Below are positions 38,838 to 42,382 of a stretch of 42,382 nt of DNA, in pieces; positions within the stretch are counted from its first letter, which is position 1, and each line of letters begins with the position of its first letter. Source of the DNA: Chloroflexota bacterium (GTDB lineage: Bacteria; Chloroflexota; Chloroflexia; Chloroflexales; Roseiflexaceae); NCBI GenBank assembly GCA_013388755.1, contig JACAEQ010000073.1, forward strand, positions 1 through 42,382, written 5' to 3'. Under the pieces are notes generated by a model. That model searched no databases. It was not told the DNA's origin and saw nothing but the letters and a program-made list of their open reading frames with translations. The position numbers were made by a program, and so were the translations under genes.

Positions 38838-40970
38838 TTACCTCTCCGCCTCAACTGGTGGCAGGTAGAGGCGCGTGACATACTCCTTCACCATGCGACG
38901 CGTACTGAACACAGGCGACACACTGGCAATCGCCTCTTTGCAAATCTTCATCCAGCGATGCGGTATGCCATCGGCGCCGCGTTCGTAGTATATCGGCAAG
39001 ACTTCCTGCTCGAGGATGCGGTACAGGTGCTGTGCATCGTTCCAGTCCTGCTCGTCCTGGTTGCTATACTCGCGCTCCTCGCCGACCGCCCAGCCATTGT
39101 TGCCATTGTACGCCTCTGGCCACCAGCCATCGAGAATACTGATATTGACCGCGCCATTCAGGCTAGCTTTCTGGCCGCTGGTGCCACTGGCCTCGTGTGG
39201 CCGACGCGGCGTGTTGAGCCAGATGTCAACCCCCTGCACCAGCGCGCGTGCCAGCGCCATGTCGTACTCTTCGATGAACAGGATGCGCCCGAGGAAACCG
39301 GGTTGCTGCGACAACTGGTAGACCTGCTGAATGAACAGCTTCCCCGGGTCGTCCGCGGGGTGCGCCTTGCCGGCGAAAATAATCTGTACCGGACGATCGC
39401 TGCGATTGAGCAAATGCTTCAGCCGTTCAGGCTGGCGAAACAGCAACGTTGCGCGCTTATAGGTCGCAAACCGACGCGCAAAGCCGATCGTGAGGATGTG
39501 CTCATCAAGCACGGGCCACACCTGGGGCGGCGATCCCAGGCGCAGGTGGCGCTGGCGAGTACGCTCGCGCGCCAGCGCCACAAGCTCGCGCTTCAGTGCT
39601 TGCCGCGTCTCCCACAACTGCTGGTCAGGAATGTCGTGCACCTTCTGCCAGCGCGCGACATTATCAAGATCATCTTCCCAGTCCGGGCCAAGCGCCGCAT
39701 CATAGAGGCGGCGCATGGCAGGTGCCAGCCAGGTGCTGCTATGCACACCGTTCGTGATTGACGTGATCGGCACATCCTCCTGGGGCGCGCCTGGATAGAG
39801 CCAGTGCCACATGCCGCGCGCCACGTGACCATGCAGTTTACTCACGCCATTGTGCGCGTGGGAGCCCTTGAGCGCCAGCACCGTCATGGCGAAGGTCGGC
39901 CCCCAGTTCTGCTGTTGCAGCGCCAGATCGTTGAACTGCTCGCGCGTCAGGCCAAGGTGCGGCCAGAACTGGTTGAAATACTTCTCAATCAGCTGAAGCG
40001 GAAAGGCGTCGTTCCCGGCAGGGACCGGCGTGTGAGTCGTGAATACCGCCTGACTGCGCACCTCGCGCCAGGCTTCACTGAACGGGACGCCCTGCGCCAC
40101 CTTCTCACGCATCAATTCAAGTACCAGAAATGCCGAATGGCCCTCGTTCATGTGCCAGACCGTCGGCGCGAGCCCCAGCTGGCGCAGCGCGCGCACGCCG
40201 CCGATGCCCAGCACAATCTCCTGCGCGACACGCATCTCCTGGTCACCGCCATACAACCGCGCTGAAAGCTCTCGATCCTGCGGGCTATTCGGATGGATGT
40301 CGGTATCCATCAACAACAGCGGCACCCGGCCAACCTGGATGCGATAGACCTTGGCATAAATGGCGCGTCCAGGCAGATCGACTTCAACAACCACCTCGCG
40401 CCCATCGGCCGTCAGCGCCGGCATTGCTGCAATATCGGCAAAGTTCAGCTTCGCGTAGATCGCTTCCTGCCAGCCGCTCTGATCGAGACGCTGGCGAAAA
40501 TATCCCTGCGGATAGATGAAGCCGACGGCAACGAACGGCAATCCCAGATCGCTGGCTTCCTTCACATGATCACCAGCCAGCACGCCCAGGCCGCCTGAAT
40601 AGATCGGTAACGATTCATGCAGGCCAAACTCGGCCGAGAAATAGGCGATCATCTCATTGGCACCGGGATACGCGCGCCGATACCATGTATCCTCAGCACT
40701 CATATAGCGATCAAATGCGGCCATTACCTGGTCGTATGCCGCCAGATACTCCGGGTCGGCAGCAGCAGCCTCGAGTTTGCGCTGGCGCACATCGCGCAGA
40801 AAATCCACCGGATTGTGGTAATCCTGCTCCCAGAGCTCGGCATCAATGTGACGATAGAGATCCTGCGCCTCCGGGTGCCAGCTCCACCACAGGTTGTACG
40901 CCAGATCACGGAGCCGCGCAATACGTTCCGGAATCGGGGTAAAAAGCAGATCGGCGCTTCTGATACTCAA
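38838..40970 (-). CDS. glgP: Alpha-glucan (glycogen) phosphorylase, GT35
   Basis: GlgP releases glucose 1-phosphate from alpha-1,4-glucans with a pyridoxal phosphate cofactor. The 710-residue product is of the shorter bacterial/archaeal phosphorylase type. Its N-terminus carries LRDLAYNLWWSWHPEAQDLY and AYFSAEFGLHESLPIYSGGLGVLAGDH in separate segments. WHMNEGHSAFLVLEL and FTTHTPVPAGND lie in the middle. The cofactor-binding Lys lies in the late ASGTSGQKASLNGAVNISIL, followed by DGWWPE. RRFATYKRA is also typical. The start is unusual: TTG at 40970, six bases after AAGGAGG; an ATG 36 bases further upstream is out of frame. A promoter lies at 41062-41090. Storage glucan use is the expected role; no other glycogen gene is in the window. 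Confidence 0.95.
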   Translation of the reverse strand: MSIRSADLLFTPIPERIARLRDLAYNLWWSWHPEAQDLYRHIDAELWEQDYHNPVDFLRDVRQRKLEAAAADPEYLAAYDQVMAAFDRYMSAEDTWYRRAYPGANEMIAYFSAEFGLHESLPIYSGGLGVLAGDHVKEASDLGLPFVAVGFIYPQGYFRQRLDQSGWQEAIYAKLNFADIAAMPALTADGREVVVEVDLPGRAIYAKVYRIQVGRVPLLLMDTDIHPNSPQDRELSARLYGGDQEMRVAQEIVLGIGGVRALRQLGLAPTVWHMNEGHSAFLVLELMREKVAQGVPFSEAWREVRSQAVFTTHTPVPAGNDAFPLQLIEKYFNQFWPHLGLTREQFNDLALQQQNWGPTFAMTVLALKGSHAHNGVSKLHGHVARGMWHWLYPGAPQEDVPITSITNGVHSSTWLAPAMRRLYDAALGPDWEDDLDNVARWQKVHDIPDQQLWETRQALKRELVALARERTRQRHLRLGSPPQVWPVLDEHILTIGFARRFATYKRATLLFRQPERLKHLLNRSDRPVQIIFAGKAHPADDPGKLFIQQVYQLSQQPGFLGRILFIEEYDMALARALVQGVDIWLNTPRRPHEASGTSGQKASLNGAVNISILDGWWPEAYNGNNGWAVGEEREYSNQDEQDWNDAQHLYRILEQEVLPIYYERGADGIPHRWMKICKEAIASVSPVFSTRRMVKEYVTRLYLPPVEAER

Positions 40971-40976
40971 GGACGC

Positions 40977-40983
40977 CCTCCTT
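40977..40983 (-). promoter_or_regulatory. Ribosome site that sets the TTG start of glgP
   Basis: AAGGAGG on the minus strand lies six bases before TTG (40968-40970), the only start codon in frame with suitable spacing. Confidence 0.8.
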
Positions 40984-41061
40984 GATGTCAGCCATCGCCG
41001 GTGACGATCATCGTCATAGGGATGGATACGAGTGGAAGTGGCGCAGCGGCGCGCCGTGCGT

Positions 41062-41090
41062 ACTATACACGCAGCAACGCACTGTTGCAA
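41062..41090 (-). promoter_or_regulatory. Promoter of glgP
   Basis: Minus strand: TTGCAA (41085-41090), exactly 17 bp, TATAGT (41062-41067). It gives a leader of about 85 nt and lies after the stop codon of the hydratase gene, so glgP can be expressed independently. Confidence 0.65.
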
Positions 41091-41120
41091 GTGGACCTGG
41101 CGCGCCTGTTACGCACACTG

Positions 41121-41969
41121 TTACCCGAGCTCGGCAGTTGCGCTCAGCGCCGTCTTCCCATCAGGGGCCTGTGCCTCCAGTTCAATGCGCTCCGCAACAG
41201 GAAGGGCAACCAGGCGAAACGGCGCAAGGTCGAACAGCGGCGCCTGGCCACGAAAACTGAAGCCAATGATTGGCCGGATAACATTCCTGCGCGCCAGCTC
41301 CAGCAGCAATACCGCCGTAAGCGGCCCATGAACCACCAGGCCAGGGTATCCTTCCTCATGCTCCGCGTAGGGTCGATCGTAGTGGATGCGGTGCGCATTG
41401 AATGTCAGCGCCGAGAAACGAAACAGGAGCCGTGTGTCTGGCATCACGACACGCACCCAGGCACCTTCCGGCGCGGGCGGAAACGCAACCGGCACCGGTG
41501 CCGGCAGGGGCGCACCTGGCTCACGGTAGACAATGTCCTGCTCCTCCTCGATACAGAGCTGGTCTTCCTGGTAATACCTGTACCCGACCACCACAAATGC
41601 CAGCGATCCGCTGCGACCAGATTTTCGGGTGATAGTGCGGATGACGCCTTCGCGGTGAGCAGGCTTGCCAAGTATCAGCGGCCGGTGAAAACGCAACCGC
41701 GCGCCGGCAAACATGCGGCGCGGAAGTGGGATTGGCGGCATGAAGCCGCCGCGCTGCGGATGACCATCGTCGCCTAGCTGCGATTGTGGCGCTCGCGGCA
41801 GAAAATAGAACCAGTGCCACAACGGCGGCAACGGCGCCCCCTGTGTGAACGGTGCATCCGGTGCCTCGAACGTTGCCGCCGCCGCCTGTGCCTGCGCCGG
41901 GCTGAGATCATCGTCGAGCAGGTCCGTCCGCCCGATCCACGCGTCGTACTCCTCTGGCGTATCGGTCAT
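41121..41969 (-). CDS. MaoC/FAS1-like hydratase, mesaconyl-C4-CoA hydratase-like
   Basis: This 282-residue protein has the double hot-dog form of the FAS1-like dehydratase/HTD2 group: an N-terminal half (MTDTPEEYDAWIGRTDLL, then LWHWFYFLPRAPQSQLGDDG) and a MaoC-like second half with FRFSALTFNAHRIHYDRPYA and YPGLVVHGPLTAVLLLELA. In that half, N-x-H-x-x-H(Y) supplies the hydratase site. Chloroflexus uses such a protein (Meh) in the 3-hydroxypropionate bicycle to hydrate mesaconyl-C4-CoA to citramalyl-CoA; similar proteins act on itaconyl-CoA or other enoyl thioesters. Without bicycle genes nearby, the substrate is not certain. The start ATG at 41969 has only a weak ribosome site. glgP follows after 150 bp and has its own promoter. 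Confidence 0.8.
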   Translation of the reverse strand: MTDTPEEYDAWIGRTDLLDDDLSPAQAQAAAATFEAPDAPFTQGAPLPPLWHWFYFLPRAPQSQLGDDGHPQRGGFMPPIPLPRRMFAGARLRFHRPLILGKPAHREGVIRTITRKSGRSGSLAFVVVGYRYYQEDQLCIEEEQDIVYREPGAPLPAPVPVAFPPAPEGAWVRVVMPDTRLLFRFSALTFNAHRIHYDRPYAEHEEGYPGLVVHGPLTAVLLLELARRNVIRPIIGFSFRGQAPLFDLAPFRLVALPVAERIELEAQAPDGKTALSATAELG

Positions 41970-42003
41970 GGCTGGTCACTTTCATTCCGTCGCTCGGCTC
42001 ATG

Positions 42004-42064
42004 GTCGGACTCCCACCCCCAGCGGGGCCGGGGTAGGGGCGACGGGCGTATGTGAAAAGTATTG
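42004..42064 (+). repeat. Dispersed G/C-rich repeat, copy 2
   Basis: GTCGGACTCCC, CCCCCAGCGGGG, GGGGTAGGGGCGA, then TATGTGAAAAGTATTG, the same order as the copy at 133-198. It directly adjoins the ITR-bounded element. Confidence 0.65.
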
Positions 42065-42073
42065 CTCTTAGAG

Positions 42074-42299
42074 CCTATCCGAATAACGGACTGGTGTCAT
42101 TGCGCGCGCAGCGACGCAATCTCCCATCTTCCGGGTCATTGCGCGCGCAGCGACGCAATCTCCCATCTTCCGGGTCATTGCGCGCGCAGCGAAGCAATCT
42201 CCGCTCGCGCCGCTCGATTGCGTCAGCCACGCTGCGCTCGCTGCAGGCGGTCGCTCGCGCTCCTCGCAATGACAGCATGCCCATGGGTTTTCGGATAGG
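42074..42299. mobile_element. ITR-bounded MITE-like element, inverse copy of the palindromic repeat
   Basis: CCTATCCGAA (42074-42083) and TTCGGATAGG (42290-42299) are perfect inverted ends; the left end extends to GAGCCTATCCGAATAA. The inside from about 42174 is the reverse complement of the repeats at 16914 and 36816. Its left part carries extra 39-bp units. No coding capacity. It fits a non-autonomous mobile element. Confidence 0.65.
42096..42212 (+). repeat. 39-bp tandem units inside the element
   Basis: Units starting GTCATTGCGCGCGCAGCGA at 42096, 42135 and 42174 have a 39-bp period. The first two are identical; the third differs after GCAATCTCC. Each unit has ATTGCG and CGCAAT as inverted arms and can fold by itself. 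Confidence 0.85.
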
Positions 42300-42301
42300 T
42301 A

Positions 42302-42382
42302 CTTAGAGCCTATCCGAATAACGGACTGGTGTCATTGCGCGCGCAGCGACGCAATCTCCCATCTTCCGGGTCATTGCGCGCG
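42302..42382. mobile_element. Second tandem copy of the element, cut by the window edge
   Basis: From CTTAGAGCCTATCCGAATAA onward, about 80 bp are identical to 42067-42147, giving a tandem period of 235 bp. The copy continues outside the window. Confidence 0.8.

Larger units (their letters stand above)
41970..42382. other. Repeat-rich right edge
   Basis: No gene is visible. Starting upstream of the hydratase gene, it holds in order the second G/C-rich dispersed repeat, a full ITR-bounded element and the beginning of a second copy of it, cut by the window edge. Confidence 0.7.

Noticed and set aside
38712-39761. Open frame of 349 codons opposite glgP
   Set aside because: It runs through the terminator hairpin and the C-terminus of a clear phosphorylase; no motif supports it.
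42096-42212. 39-bp units that might be taken for a CRISPR array
   Set aside because: The units are directly joined with no variable spacers, each folds on itself, and no cas genes are near.

Overview
This 42.4 kb, GC-rich window looks like a chromosomal segment of a member of the Chloroflexota, most probably the Chloroflexus/Roseiflexus side of class Chloroflexia. Pointers are a mesaconyl-C4-CoA-hydratase-type MaoC protein, a CrtC-type carotenoid hydratase-like protein, secreted Sdr-type proteins with a C-terminal LP-x-x-x-R end, a SulP-STAS-rhodanese fusion and short palindromic repeats. The placement is inferred from gene content and style. No rRNA, tRNA, CRISPR array, complete insertion sequence or phage gene was seen.

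Layout. 475-5092 (+): an EI24/CysZ-like membrane protein, then a TAXI-type TRAP solute-binding lipoprotein and its fused permease, with three stem-loops between the last two. 5115-14936 (-): uvrA, then a run transcribed as di-heme peroxidase, large Sdr-domain secreted protein, aldo/keto reductase and MFS transporter. 15203-16802 (+): a VOC protein and a D-2-hydroxyacid dehydrogenase. 17067-19909 (-): a two-gene unit of unknown role, a lipoprotein resembling copper amine oxidases but lacking the copper ligands, translationally coupled to a membrane-anchored beta-propeller-like protein. 20150-21106 (+): an RMD-like nucleotide-sugar reductase. 21119-23659 (-): FHA-winged-helix regulator, aroA and an internally duplicated protein of unknown function; a PknB-type kinase (23834-25525, +) diverges from the regulator. 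25532-30618 (-): small membrane protein, FtsX/MacB-type permease, NarL-type histidine kinase and response regulator. 30843-31814 (+): quinone oxidoreductase. 31974-36541 (-): SulP-STAS-rhodanese transporter, divergent GlpX, CrtC-like protein. 36952-37764 (-): ComEC-like MBL protein without metal ligands. 38026-38688 (+): PspA/IM30. 38838-41969 (-): mesaconyl-CoA-hydratase-like protein and alpha-glucan phosphorylase.

How it works together. Most units are housekeeping or metabolic (DNA repair, aromatic amino acids, glycogen, TRAP uptake, sulfate-type transport), mixed with signalling (Ser/Thr kinase beside an FHA regulator; a two-component pair beside an ABC permease). Several enzyme-family members have lost expected catalytic residues (amine-oxidase-like, GlpX-like, ComEC-like). 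Gaps between genes hold at least four dispersed repeat families, including a MITE-like element with inverted ends near GAGCCTATCCGAATAA that is duplicated in tandem at the right edge of the window.
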